Of a DNA stretch of 64,000 nt, positions 1-8,452 are shown in pieces. This DNA is from Hymenobacter cellulosivorans (GTDB taxonomy: Bacteria; Bacteroidota; Bacteroidia; Cytophagales; Hymenobacteraceae), in assembly GCF_022919135.1 (NCBI RefSeq), contig NZ_CP095049.1:620001-684000 (forward strand). The letters are read 5' to 3'. The position numbers were made by a program, and so were the translations under genes. The first letter of the stretch is position 1. Every line of letters begins with the position of its first letter. The notes under the pieces are model-generated. The model was not told the origin of the DNA. It did no database searches and saw only the letters and a list, made by a program, of their open reading frames with translations.

Positions 1-243
1 GTAGCCACGCCCATCACCATGGCCAACGCCTATCAGACCCTGAACTACGGCCTGATGGTGCGCCTGGGGCCGCTGGTCGTGGGTTCCAACGATATGTCGG
101 CCTACTTTGCCTCCAGCAACCCCTACGGCTTCAATGGTTACGTCGAACTTTCGCTACTGCAGCTGGCCAACAGCGGCAAAGGCAACAAAAAGCACGGCAA
201 GTCCCGACTCAAGGACAGCAACGAAATCAAGACCAAGCAATAA
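1..243 (+). CDS. C-terminal end of a probable outer-membrane beta-barrel protein (DUF5723-like), 5' truncated
   Basis: Reading frame 1 is open from the first base to a TAA at 241-243, so only the last 80 residues are present. The visible part has the alternating hydrophobic pattern of barrel strands (NYGLMVRLGPLVVGS, then YVELSLLQL) followed by a short Lys-rich tail. The phrase 'GLMVRLGPLVVGSND' resembles the end of the Bacteroidota DUF5723 outer-membrane proteins. That assignment is inference from a short fragment; the domain content upstream is outside the window. A strong hairpin follows directly after the stop. Confidence 0.6.
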   Translation, partial: VATPITMANAYQTLNYGLMVRLGPLVVGSNDMSAYFASSNPYGFNGYVELSLLQLANSGKGNKKHGKSRLKDSNEIKTKQ

Positions 244-248
244 CTCTC

Positions 249-275
249 AAAGGCGGCCCTGGGGCCGCCTTTACT
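249..275 (+). terminator. Rho-independent terminator after the truncated first gene
   Basis: AAAGGCGGCC and GGCCGCCTTT form a GC-rich stem with a short loop, followed by TACTTTTTG. It sits 6 bases after the stop of the upstream gene and overlaps the end of the convergent TPR gene, so it may serve both. Confidence 0.8.
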
Positions 276-1515
276 TTTTGTGGGTCTTCAGGTACAGCTT
301 GGCCTCGCGGTACTGCGGCGACTTACGGTCCGACTTATCGGCCACGATGCCGTAGTAGCGCCGGGCCGTTGCTACGTCCTTTTCGTCTTCCGCCATGCGG
401 CCCAGGTTCAGGTTAGCCGACAGGTAAAAGCCGCTTTCGGTGTCGCCGGTCTGCTCCGAAAACACGATGCAGCGCTGGAAATAGTCCTTGGCTTTCACTA
501 CGTCCTTGTAGCTGTTTTGCACGATGGAGCCCAGGAAATACGTGGCGTAGCGCCCACTGATACCTTCATAGCCGGGCAGGCCGCGGTTTATCTTGTCCAG
601 GATTTCGCGGCTCACCCGCTCACACTCTATCATGTCGCCCTGGTGGTAGGCAAGCAGGGCGTAGAAGCGCTGAAAGTAGGCGTTATCGGGGTAGTTGTTG
701 GCCAAATAGCGGGCCGTGGGCATAGCCGCGGTGAGGTTGTTTTCTTCCGAGTACAGAATGCGCATCAGAAAATACTTGGCTTCCAGACCAGTGTAAAACC
801 CGTTGCTGGCCACGCTCTTGAGCTGCTGCAAGCCCAGAGCGCGGTTGCCCTTGGGGAACAGCAACAGCACGGGCCGCAGCAGCGGGTAGTTTTCCGAAAT
901 CCAGACGGCGTAGTAGTTGAACAGGGCCTGGCCAAACAAAAACTCCGGGCTCAGGCCGTTGGCTTCCTTGCTTTCCTGCAGGTAGCGCAGGGCCTTGCGG
1001 CTGCTGACCGTGGCGGCCGTCCAGTTTTTGCGCTCGGCGTTGAGGTGGGCATCGAAGCCGTAGGCGGCCGAGAGGAAAAAGCAGGCTTCGTAGTTCTTGT
1101 TGTCCTGGTCGTAGAGCACTTCGGCTTTGCGCACGGTAGTGTCCATGTAGGCAAAGAAGGCTTTGTCGTACTGCTTGGCCTGCAGGTTGGTAGGCAGAAT
1201 CTTCCACCACTGGTTCAGGCCCATGAGCAGGTAGGGCAAGGGGTGCTCGGGGTAGCGGCGGCGCAGGGAGCGGAATTGCTTTTCGGCCTTGTCGTACTTG
1301 AAGTTGTAGAGGTTGTGAATGGCCCCTTCCAACTCCAGCTGAATATCCTTGTCGAGCATGAGCCAGCCTTTGCCGTCGCGGGCGCCGGGGGCAATGTCCA
1401 CGTTTTCCAGCTCGATCTTGCGGATGGGCCGGGGCAGCTTGGTCGAATCGGGACGCTGGGCAGCAGCCTGCAGTGAGCAATACACCAGGCCCAGAATAAG
1501 CAATAACTGCCGCAT
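271..1515 (-). CDS. Secreted tetratricopeptide-repeat protein
   Basis: A 414-residue protein starting at the ATG at 1513-1515, which is followed at once by a signal peptide (MRQLLLILGLVYCSLQAAAQ); a longer in-frame start 15 codons upstream would put a charged stretch before the signal and was not used. The body is all-helical with repeated TPR-like units, for example around 'YNFKYDKAEKQFRSLRRRYP' near residue 55 and 'AKDYFQRCIVFSEQTGD' and 'ARRYYGIVADKS' near the C-terminus. TPR proteins are protein-interaction scaffolds; no enzymatic motif is visible. Probably periplasmic. It is convergent with the first gene and separated by 333 bp from the next gene, so likely transcribed alone. Confidence 0.8.
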   Translation of the reverse strand: MRQLLLILGLVYCSLQAAAQRPDSTKLPRPIRKIELENVDIAPGARDGKGWLMLDKDIQLELEGAIHNLYNFKYDKAEKQFRSLRRRYPEHPLPYLLMGLNQWWKILPTNLQAKQYDKAFFAYMDTTVRKAEVLYDQDNKNYEACFFLSAAYGFDAHLNAERKNWTAATVSSRKALRYLQESKEANGLSPEFLFGQALFNYYAVWISENYPLLRPVLLLFPKGNRALGLQQLKSVASNGFYTGLEAKYFLMRILYSEENNLTAAMPTARYLANNYPDNAYFQRFYALLAYHQGDMIECERVSREILDKINRGLPGYEGISGRYATYFLGSIVQNSYKDVVKAKDYFQRCIVFSEQTGDTESGFYLSANLNLGRMAEDEKDVATARRYYGIVADKSDRKSPQYREAKLYLKTHKK

Positions 1516-1728
1516 AAAATCTACTTCGTGTAATGATTGGACGCCTTGACTAAGCCGCAATACGCGGCCCGCAGCTCGACACTCGGCTAGAATAACGTGC
1601 TAGCAGCCGCCTGGTTGGAAAGACATGGCCCGGTAGGGCCTAAAATAACGGCTTTCTTATCAATTGCCTTGGCCCACAGCGAGCAGCCGCCCGACCTCAA
1701 ACACAAATTCAAACCCGGCCCGACGTGA

Positions 1729-1760
1729 AGAAGCCCTTGCTGCGCGCAGCAAGGGCTTCC
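1729..1760 (-). terminator. Hairpin, probable terminator of the TonB-receptor-like gene
   Basis: GAAGCCCTTGCTGC and GCAGCAAGGGCTTC form a perfect 14-bp stem with a two-base loop, about 90 bp downstream of the barrel-protein stop. It lacks a clear T-run on the minus strand. The rest of the 1516-1848 gap shows no other feature. Confidence 0.55.
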
Positions 1761-1848
1761 AATAACGCATTCACCTATATTTCGGGCCGACGGTTAAGAA
1801 AGCAGGCCGCTGCACGAGCAATCAAATAAAAAGCGGGGCGCTACCAGC

Positions 1849-4284
1849 TTAGTTGTCCATGCGCGACTTTTCGGCCTCGATACCGGTGTCGCGGCGCTGG
1901 CTGGCCTTCACGGTTTTCTTACCGAATTTGTAGCTGAAGTTGAGCTTGACGAAGCGGCTTTCGGCTTTGTCCGAGTTGCGGGAATTGAGGCCGCCGGCCA
2001 GTACCTCGTAGCGGTTCTGCTGGGTGTTGAATACATCCGAGACGTTGAGCGTGAGCGTGCCGGCTTCTTTGAGCACCGTTTTGGAAATGCCCAGGCTGGT
2101 GAAGAAGCGCGACTGGAAGGCCACGCCCCCGAAGGTCATCGGCGACATGTACATGCCCGACACTTCAGCTTTGAGGCCCTTGCCCAGCGTCAGGGTGTGG
2201 TTAGAGGAAAGCATGGCCGAGGGCCGGGCGCTGCTCAGCCCCACGCTGGCAGAATTGATTTTGGCAAACGACACGCCCAACGTCGTCACGGTCATCCACT
2301 TGCCGCCCAGGTACGGCTTCATCAGGGTCATGCTGCCGTCGAGCGACTCAGCGCTGCGGAAGTTCTGGTAGGAGTTGATAACGACCTGCGTGCCTTCCTG
2401 TTTCTGGTAGCTATCCACCAGTACGTCGGTGTGGTGGCCGTAGCTGATGGACGTGGTCAGCACGTTGTTGTAGGAGTGCGTAAACTCGAAGTTGTGCGAA
2501 AACGAGGGGCGGATGTTGGGGTTGCCCTGGACGTAGCGGTACTGGCTAATGTAGGTCACGAAGGGGTTGACGATGCCGAACTGGAACCGGTCAATCTTGC
2601 GGCGGTAAGCAAAGCCCAGCTGCACCTTCTCCGACTTATTATACTGAGCCGACAGGGTTGGGAACAGGTTGAGGTAGTGGCGGCGGGTGGTTTGGTCGAG
2701 GGTGAGCGAGGTGCCGGTGGTGTTGGTTTGCTCGGCGCGCAGGCCCACTTGCAAGTCGAGCTTCTGCACCGTGCGCTGATAGGTGCCGTAGGCGGCATTG
2801 ATATTTTCGCGGTAAACGAAGTGGTTGGTTTTCCCCAAGTCTGTGGCCCAGGCCTGGCCCACGGTGGCCTGCTCCCAGCGGATGTCGTTGTCGGTGGTGG
2901 TGAAAGTCGTTTTCAGGCCGGCTTCGAGCGTGCCTTTCTGGAAGGGCTGGGAATAATCGGCCGAAACGGACTGCACCGCGTTGCGGGCCGGCGAGTCGTC
3001 GCGGCGCAGGTTGGTGGGCTGGGCGCTGCCATCCTGCTGGTTCCAGAACGTGGTGGCGTAGTCGTTCTGCCAGTTTTTCTGGTAGCCAAAGTAGTCGGCA
3101 TTCAGGCGCAGCGTGTGGTCGGGAGCCCCGACGCTGGTTTTGTAATACAGGTTGACCGAGGAATTCAGGAAGCGGGCCTGCCCCGTGGTGCGCAACTGGG
3201 ACGACTCCAGGGGCGCGGTGCCGGCCAGCAGGCGGGCGTCGTTCAGGCCGTTCCGGTCCCGGTAGTTGAGCATGCCTTTGACCAGCACGCCCACTGAGCT
3301 GGTTTTGCTCAGGGTGTAGTCGAGGCCGAGGCGGGCGGAGTTGTTCTGGCTGTGGCGCACTTCGCGGCCGGTTTCTGTGATGCTGGTTTCGGCCGTGGCG
3401 GCCCGCTCCGAGCGGACGGTGGAGTATACTTGGTTTTCGAGCCGGTCGAGGCCGCCGTACACGTTGAGCTTGGCCGTGCGGTGGTTCAGGTTCAGGCCAG
3501 CGTTGTAGCGGCCGTACTGCCCGGCGCCGATGCCCAGCGTGAGCGTACCGTTGGTGCCCAGTTGCTTGCTTTTGGTAGTGATGATGTTGACCACGGCCCC
3601 ACCCTGGGCGTCGTACTTGGCCGAGGGGTTAGCAATGACTTCGACTTTATCCAGGGTGCTGCCGGGCAGGCCGCTAAGCAGGTTTTTGAGCTCCTCGCCG
3701 CTCAGGTTGGTAGGTTTGCCGTCGAGCAGCACCATCACGCTTTTGCCGCGCAGCACGTAGCCGCTGCCCTGCTCTACCACGCCCGGGGCCCGGCCGATAA
3801 CGTCGTAAGCGGTGCCGCCGGCGGCAAGGGGGCTGGCCGCCACGTTCAGTACCAGCTTGCCAGCCTGCTGCTCGATAAAGGCTTTGGTGCCCGTCACGGT
3901 CACGCCCTTGAGCAGCTTCTGGTCGAGGGCCAGGGCTACGGCAGGAGCAGCATTCGGGCCGGCTGCTACAGTCAGAGCCGCCGGGGCCGAGGTTTTGTAG
4001 CCCACGTAATTGACCAGCAGCGAATAAGGTCCGGCGGGCACGGCCTCAAAGCGGAAGGCGCCCTGCTCGTTGGTCATCGTGCTCAGCGCGGCCTTCGACT
4101 CGCCGGCGGGGCGCAGAATGACGGTGGCAAAGGCCAGGGGTTGGCGCGAGAGGCTGTCGGCGACCAGGCCGGTTACGGCACCGGTGGCTTGGGCGGCAGC
4201 GGCGGGACTGGTTTGAGCCGAAACCAGAGCGGGAGCGGCAGCCAGAGAACCAACGAGGAGCAGGGAGGAGAAAGCGTTTTTCAT
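1849..4284 (-). CDS. Outer-membrane beta-barrel protein, TonB-dependent-receptor-like
   Basis: An 811-residue protein with a signal peptide (about 1-23), a CarboxypepD_reg-like domain (about 35-125; 'VTGLVADSLSRQPLAFATVI' and 'NEQGAFRFEAVPAGPYSLLV'), a plug-like domain (about 145-245; 'LLDGKPTNLSGEELKNLL', 'KYDAQGGAVVNI') and a long beta-barrel region to about residue 790. This order is typical of the outer-membrane beta-barrel family (OMP_b-brl_3) of Bacteroidota, which are thought to move or sense unknown ligands. No SusD partner is adjacent. It is divergent from a LytS-type kinase/LytTR regulator pair, and candidate LytTR sites lie in the 225-bp shared upstream region, so the pair may control it. 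The C-terminus is basic and ends without a sorting domain. Confidence 0.85.
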   Translation of the reverse strand: MKNAFSSLLLVGSLAAAPALVSAQTSPAAAAQATGAVTGLVADSLSRQPLAFATVILRPAGESKAALSTMTNEQGAFRFEAVPAGPYSLLVNYVGYKTSAPAALTVAAGPNAAPAVALALDQKLLKGVTVTGTKAFIEQQAGKLVLNVAASPLAAGGTAYDVIGRAPGVVEQGSGYVLRGKSVMVLLDGKPTNLSGEELKNLLSGLPGSTLDKVEVIANPSAKYDAQGGAVVNIITTKSKQLGTNGTLTLGIGAGQYGRYNAGLNLNHRTAKLNVYGGLDRLENQVYSTVRSERAATAETSITETGREVRHSQNNSARLGLDYTLSKTSSVGVLVKGMLNYRDRNGLNDARLLAGTAPLESSQLRTTGQARFLNSSVNLYYKTSVGAPDHTLRLNADYFGYQKNWQNDYATTFWNQQDGSAQPTNLRRDDSPARNAVQSVSADYSQPFQKGTLEAGLKTTFTTTDNDIRWEQATVGQAWATDLGKTNHFVYRENINAAYGTYQRTVQKLDLQVGLRAEQTNTTGTSLTLDQTTRRHYLNLFPTLSAQYNKSEKVQLGFAYRRKIDRFQFGIVNPFVTYISQYRYVQGNPNIRPSFSHNFEFTHSYNNVLTTSISYGHHTDVLVDSYQKQEGTQVVINSYQNFRSAESLDGSMTLMKPYLGGKWMTVTTLGVSFAKINSASVGLSSARPSAMLSSNHTLTLGKGLKAEVSGMYMSPMTFGGVAFQSRFFTSLGISKTVLKEAGTLTLNVSDVFNTQQNRYEVLAGGLNSRNSDKAESRFVKLNFSYKFGKKTVKASQRRDTGIEAEKSRMDN

Positions 4285-4380
4285 AACGGAGGTGAAAGGA
4301 GGTTTCGAGTGGATGGCCCGCCGCTAACCGGCTGGGAATGGGACAAAACAACTACCTCAAACTGGCTCCTATTCGCTTTA

Positions 4381-4458
4381 TTCGACTACTTCCGGCCCGG
4401 CCCCGACCAATTTCAACCCCGCGTTTTTTAGTCGAAAAAAAGCCCCCATTAGTCGAAA
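4381..4458. promoter_or_regulatory. Candidate LytTR operator: repeated TAGTCGAA boxes
   Basis: TTAGTCGAAA occurs at 4428-4437 and again at 4449-4458, exactly 21 bp apart (two helical turns), and TTCGACTA, the same core inverted, lies at 4381-4388. LytTR DNA-binding domains are known to bind pairs of short direct repeats with about this period. The boxes sit between the divergent barrel-protein gene and the kinase/LytTR operon, so autoregulation or control of the barrel gene is a reasonable inference. Confidence 0.5.
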
Positions 4459-4509
4459 GTTGGGTGGCGCAGGACGGCAAGCAGGCCGAAAAACTCCCAA
4501 CTTGCCCCC

Positions 4510-5607
4510 ATGCAACACGACGCCGCCGACCGGCCCAGCCGCTTTCCCCTGCTATTCGAAATCCTGATCTGGACCTTGTATGTGGGCCTGTATAAGTATG
4601 CCCAGTACATGGAAACCGCCATGCGCATCCACCGCCAACCGGGGCTTAGCAACTTCCCTTATCCCCAGCTCATCCTCTTTGCCTTGGTGGCTACGCTCTA
4701 CATCATTCCCTACTACCGGTGGCTGATTCCGGTGCTGGTGCGGCAGCAGCGCTACGTGGTGCTGGGCCTGGTCATGGTGCTCTACACCTGGTGGGGTATC
4801 AAGCTCAACGCGGTGCTGGCCCACGGGGTGTTCCGGTTTATGGCCCAGCCGCCAATACTAGCCGGGTTTTACGCGCGCAGCTTCACATTTGACCTGGCCC
4901 AGCTCCCGACAATTGCCAACGGCTACATCAGCCTGCTCTTCACCGACTTGCTGGCCTTTGGTTGCGTAGCCTTCGTGCGGATTGCCTTCGAGAATGAGTA
5001 CCGCCGCCGTCACCTCGAAAAAGACCACCTGGCTTTGCAGCTTGAACAGCTCAAAACCCAGCTCCAGCCCCACTTTCTGTTTAATACCCTCAACAGCATC
5101 TACGGCCTGAGTCTGGTGGGCTCCCCCGAAACGCCGCGCTTCATCCTGCTCCTCTCCGAGCTCATGCGCTACGTGCTCTACGACAGTGGCAAAGACTACA
5201 TCGGCCTGCCCGAGGAAGTCACGTTTCTGGAAAACTACTTTGAAATGGAGCAGCGCAAATACCCCGGCGCCAGCATCCGCTTCGAGGCGCACGAGCTGCC
5301 CGAGGGCCTGCAGGTGCCGCCGCTGCTGCTCTTGCCCCTGGTCGAAAACAGCTTCAAGCACGGCCGCCACCACTTTTCCGACGCGGCCAGCGTGACGGCT
5401 ACGCTCTCGGCCCGACCCGGGCAGCTCCACTTTGTCATCGAAAATGACATGCTGCCCGCCCCGCCCCCGGCTTCCCCCCGGCGCAGCGGCGGCATCGGGC
5501 TGGTCAACATCCGTCAGCGCCTCAACCTCTATTACCCCCGGGCCCACGAGCTGCACCTCACCGAACACGACGGCCGCTACCGGGCCGAACTAACCCTAAC
5601 GCTATGA
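4510..5607 (+). CDS. LytS/YehU-type sensor histidine kinase
   Basis: A 365-residue membrane kinase. The N-terminal half contains about four hydrophobic segments (roughly 14-32, 52-75, 83-105, 136-158). The His_kinase domain begins at residue 175 with the phospho-acceptor motif 'LQPHFLFNTLNS' (H188). The HATPase part carries the N-box 'LPLVENSFKHG' (about 278-288) and the G-box 'GGIGLVNIRQRLNLYY' (about 330-345). This is the standard LytS layout: membrane sensor, short linker, atypical kinase. Its stop overlaps the start of the next gene by ATGA, so kinase and regulator are translationally coupled. No periplasmic sensor domain is visible; the signal is unknown. Confidence 0.92.
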   Translation: MQHDAADRPSRFPLLFEILIWTLYVGLYKYAQYMETAMRIHRQPGLSNFPYPQLILFALVATLYIIPYYRWLIPVLVRQQRYVVLGLVMVLYTWWGIKLNAVLAHGVFRFMAQPPILAGFYARSFTFDLAQLPTIANGYISLLFTDLLAFGCVAFVRIAFENEYRRRHLEKDHLALQLEQLKTQLQPHFLFNTLNSIYGLSLVGSPETPRFILLLSELMRYVLYDSGKDYIGLPEEVTFLENYFEMEQRKYPGASIRFEAHELPEGLQVPPLLLLPLVENSFKHGRHHFSDAASVTATLSARPGQLHFVIENDMLPAPPPASPRRSGGIGLVNIRQRLNLYYPRAHELHLTEHDGRYRAELTLTL

Positions 5608-6308
5608 CCAATACGCCCGCCCCCATCCGCTGCCTGATTGTGGACGATGAGCCCCTGGCCCACCAAGTGCTTACCCAGTTTATCGGCCAGACACCAGGCC
5701 TGACACTGGCCGGTACCTGCCGCAACGCCATGGAAGCCCACGACCACCTGCTCCAGCACCCCGTGGACCTGATGTTTCTAGACATCGAAATGCCGTTGAT
5801 TTCGGGCTTACACTTCCTCAAAACGATGAAGAGCCCGCCCAAAACGGTGCTTACCACGGCCTACCGCGAATACGCCTACGAGGGCTACGAACTGGACATC
5901 CTCGACTACCTGCTCAAGCCCTTCAGCTACGAGCGGTTTATGAAAGCCATTTCCCGCCTGCCCGCCGTGCAGCCCGTACCCCCAGCCGACTCCAACGAGG
6001 AGAAGTTTCTGCTGGTGAAAGAGCGGCAGGGCTTGCTCAAAGTCAGCCACCGCGAAATCGTGTACGTGGAGGGCTGCAAGGACTACGTGAAGATCGTGAC
6101 GGCCAGCAAAACCTACCTGCTGCACCAGACGATGAAGGAAATGGTCGAAACCCTGGGCTCGGCGTTTTTGCGCGTGCACCGCTCCTTTATCGTGGCCGTG
6201 GGCCACATCAAGCTCCTGCAACCCGAAAACGTGGTGCTCAACGACGGCACCTACATTCCCATCGGCAACTCTTACAAAGCCGATTTGCTGGCCTTTTTCA
6301 AGAAGTAG
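5604..6308 (+). CDS. LytTR-family response regulator
   Basis: A 234-residue protein with a receiver domain (about 8-120: acidic pair D14/D15, phospho-acceptor D60 in 'MFLDIEMP', K105 in 'LLKPF') and a C-terminal LytTR DNA-binding domain (about 137-232: 'LLKVSHREIVYVEGCKDYVKI', 'FLRVHRSFIV', 'IPIGNSYK'). It overlaps the upstream kinase gene by 4 bp and is its cognate regulator. The likely target is the divergent outer-membrane barrel gene, where repeated TAGTCGAA boxes occur. All receiver catalytic residues are present. Confidence 0.93.
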   Translation: MTNTPAPIRCLIVDDEPLAHQVLTQFIGQTPGLTLAGTCRNAMEAHDHLLQHPVDLMFLDIEMPLISGLHFLKTMKSPPKTVLTTAYREYAYEGYELDILDYLLKPFSYERFMKAISRLPAVQPVPPADSNEEKFLLVKERQGLLKVSHREIVYVEGCKDYVKIVTASKTYLLHQTMKEMVETLGSAFLRVHRSFIVAVGHIKLLQPENVVLNDGTYIPIGNSYKADLLAFFKK

Positions 6309-6383
6309 AACGACCCGCCCTGCTGAGCATTTGACCTTCACAGGCAACGGCGTGGCATCCGGTGGGCTGCTCTTTCCTTCGCT

Positions 6384-6551
6384 TGTCATCCTGAGCTTGC
6401 GAAGCGGAACAAAGGACCTTTCTCACTTACCCCACCACAGGTTTCACCAACGTGCAAAAGCCCTTTACCAGCAGATGGCGAAGGGCTTTTGCAGTTGAAG
6501 AAGGTTTATCAGAATATGAAGGAAGGTCCTGCGCAAAGCTCAGGATGACAG
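6384..6551. repeat. Inverted-ended intergenic element A with central hairpin
   Basis: The left end reads TGTCATCCTGAGC and the right end GCTCAGGATGACA, a perfect 13-bp inverted pair. Between them lie a second inverted pair (AAGGACCTT / AAGGTCC) and a central perfect 12-bp stem (GCAAAAGCCCTT / AAGGGCTTTTGC). A related element with the same order of parts is at 33719-33892. It encodes no protein. The whole gap 6309-6699 is occupied by this and the following repeats. Confidence 0.75.
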
Positions 6552-6580
6552 ACGTAACGTGGAGTGTGGCTACGAAGCGG

Positions 6581-6680
6581 GAGAGATGCTTCGACAAGCG
6601 GACGAAAGACGAAGCATGGCAGTTACCCTTGCAACGTCAGCACGCGAGATGTCTCGCGCTGCTCGACATGACGTTCTGCT
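6581..6680. repeat. Short inverted repeats next to element A
   Basis: GAGATGCTTCG and CGAAGCAT form one inverted pair (about 6590-6617) and CGAGATGTCTCG is a near-palindrome (about 6644-6655), followed by TCGACATGACG. These resemble the small palindromic intergenic repeats common in high-GC Cytophagales. No coding potential. Confidence 0.5.
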
Positions 6681-6699
6681 GAAACCTGCAATAGAGCTT

Positions 6700-8196
6700 T
6701 TACTTCCCGGCTTTCTTTACCTCCGCGGCCGGGGCTAAACTATTCAAATACACCTCCAGCATGGTGTACCCGTTTGCGCCGATTTTGCTCCGGTCGGCGG
6801 CATCTTTGGGGTTGAGCTTCTGCTTGGTTTCCCAGGCGTCGGGCATCCCGTCGTGGTCGGTATCGGTGGGGGCGGGCTTGGATTTGAGCTCGGGCCAGGC
6901 TTTCTGCGAGATGCTGTAGGGTGTGCCGTGGGCGTAGCCGCCCTGCACGTCGATGAGGCGGCCGGTGCGGCGGCGCACGTCACGGACAATGCGCTGGTCG
7001 AGGGTGTCGCGCTCGGGGCGGGTGGCGCCGGCGCCCTGCAGCACGGCTTCGTAGGCTTCGGCGGCCGTTTGCGTGATTACCGGGCCCAGGTCAAAGGGGG
7101 CGGTGGCCTGGGCCAGGGCCGTATCGGCAGCCGAGCCGTTGTTCATCGTCACGCCCCGCCAGTTGTGGCGTGTCACCTCGGCGCTGGCGTCGGAGTAGTT
7201 GCCGCTCAGGTAGAACTTGCCGTAGGGCAGCGGGTTTTTGCCGTCCGTAATCTTGTAGGGGTTCAGCACACGCGCCTGCACGCTAGTTTTGGTGCTGGGG
7301 CCGTACTTGTAATAGTTGCCCACAATGTTGTAGTTGCCGCCCTCGCCGGCATACACGTTGTTTTCACCCCAGTTGTAGATGACGTTATTGCGGAAGTCTA
7401 CATTTTCGAAGCCGGCCGCGTGGGTGTAACGGCTGCCGTTGAAGCGGGGCGTGCGGTTGTTGCAGTGGGCAAACAGGTTGTGGTGCATGGTGGCGTGCTG
7501 CCCGCCCCAGATGCCGCCGAACCCGTGCCGCTCGAAGTCCGTGTCGCCCTTTTCGAAGTGGTAGGAATAGTTGAGCGGCTCACTCATCATATTCCACTGC
7601 AAAGTGGTACTGTCGCCTTCGTACACGCTCAGCAGCTCGTCGGTACTCCAGCTCATGGAACAATGGTCAATGATGAGGCGGGAGTTGCGCAGGCCGCCGA
7701 AGGCATCGTCGCCGCCGGCCCCGGGCACGAAGCCCTGGTTCTGGTTTTTGTCGCCCATGCGGAAGCGCACAAACCGCACGATGACGTTGTGGGCCTTGAT
7801 GCTGACGGGGTAATCGGCCAGGCAGATACCGGCCCCGGGCGCGGTCTGACCCGCAATAGTCGTGTTGGCCTGGCTGATAGTCAGCGGCGAGGCCAGGTGA
7901 ATGGTGCCCGACACCCGGAACACGATGGTGCGGGCCGCCGCCGGCTGACTCAGGGCGTAGCGCAGGCTGCCGGCTTTGGTATCGTCACGCAGATTGGTGA
8001 CTTCGAAAACCGTGGTGGGCTGCTGCTGGGTGCCCCGGCCGCCCGAGGTAAAGCGGCCCGCGCCTTCGGCCCCGGGAAAGGCTAGCTGCTGGGCCCAGGC
8101 GGGCGCAGCAGCGGCCAGCAGAGCCGTTAGCAAGAAGGTGGCGGCCGTAGCCGGGCGTAAGCCGGTCGGTTGGTTTTTCGAAATACGTGGGAACAT
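6700..8196 (-). CDS. Secreted pectate lyase (PL1-type)
   Basis: A 498-residue protein with a signal peptide (about 1-35, ending AAPAWAQ) and then the opening 'AFPGAEGAGRFTSGGRG' seen in bacterial pectate lyases. The right-handed beta-helix region follows (about 40-420), with 'IDHCSMSWSTDE', 'MHHNLFAHCNNRTPRF' and 'GENNVYAGEGGNYNIVGNYY'. 'NRTPRF' is a candidate for the catalytic Arg site. The C-terminus has a calcium-binding type repeat 'DTDHDGMPDAWE' (about 445-456). Expected reaction: calcium-dependent eliminative cleavage of polygalacturonate outside the cell or in the periplasm. No other pectin genes are adjacent, so it is not part of a visible polysaccharide-utilisation locus. Confidence 0.88.
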   Translation of the reverse strand: MFPRISKNQPTGLRPATAATFLLTALLAAAAPAWAQQLAFPGAEGAGRFTSGGRGTQQQPTTVFEVTNLRDDTKAGSLRYALSQPAAARTIVFRVSGTIHLASPLTISQANTTIAGQTAPGAGICLADYPVSIKAHNVIVRFVRFRMGDKNQNQGFVPGAGGDDAFGGLRNSRLIIDHCSMSWSTDELLSVYEGDSTTLQWNMMSEPLNYSYHFEKGDTDFERHGFGGIWGGQHATMHHNLFAHCNNRTPRFNGSRYTHAAGFENVDFRNNVIYNWGENNVYAGEGGNYNIVGNYYKYGPSTKTSVQARVLNPYKITDGKNPLPYGKFYLSGNYSDASAEVTRHNWRGVTMNNGSAADTALAQATAPFDLGPVITQTAAEAYEAVLQGAGATRPERDTLDQRIVRDVRRRTGRLIDVQGGYAHGTPYSISQKAWPELKSKPAPTDTDHDGMPDAWETKQKLNPKDAADRSKIGANGYTMLEVYLNSLAPAAEVKKAGK

Positions 8197-8452
8197 CGTG
8201 TGGTGGGTTGTCAGGACGAATGGCGGCGGAAAATTCTGGCTGGCAGCTCTTCCCGCACCCTGATATTACCCAATTGCGGAAGCAAGCTGCAGGCCCGCGC
8301 GGTATTTCTTTATGCAAACGATGTCGGCAACGTTGCCAGTCGGCTCCCGGTGTGTTTAGCCTCACATAATCGGGGGATACGCTGCAACCCGCCGAGTCTA
8401 TATTGCTCTTTTGGGATGTATAGCCAGTTTTCACCGTCCCCCTTTACTTCCC

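Noticed and set aside
280..1476. Long open frame opposite the TPR gene
   Set aside because: It mirrors the codon structure of the real gene, is rich in unusual Val/Gly/His runs, and lacks any domain; typical antisense shadow in GC-rich DNA.
2197..3297. Long open frame opposite the outer-membrane barrel gene
   Set aside because: No recognisable domain, low-complexity Val/Gly-rich product, fully contained in a well-supported gene on the other strand.
6384..6680. CRISPR-like array in the repeat-rich gap
   Set aside because: Repeats are inverted and unequal, spacers are not uniform, and there are no cas genes.
6853..8085. 410-residue open frame opposite the pectate lyase
   Set aside because: Shadow of the lyase gene; composition dominated by Val, Gly and His with no motif.
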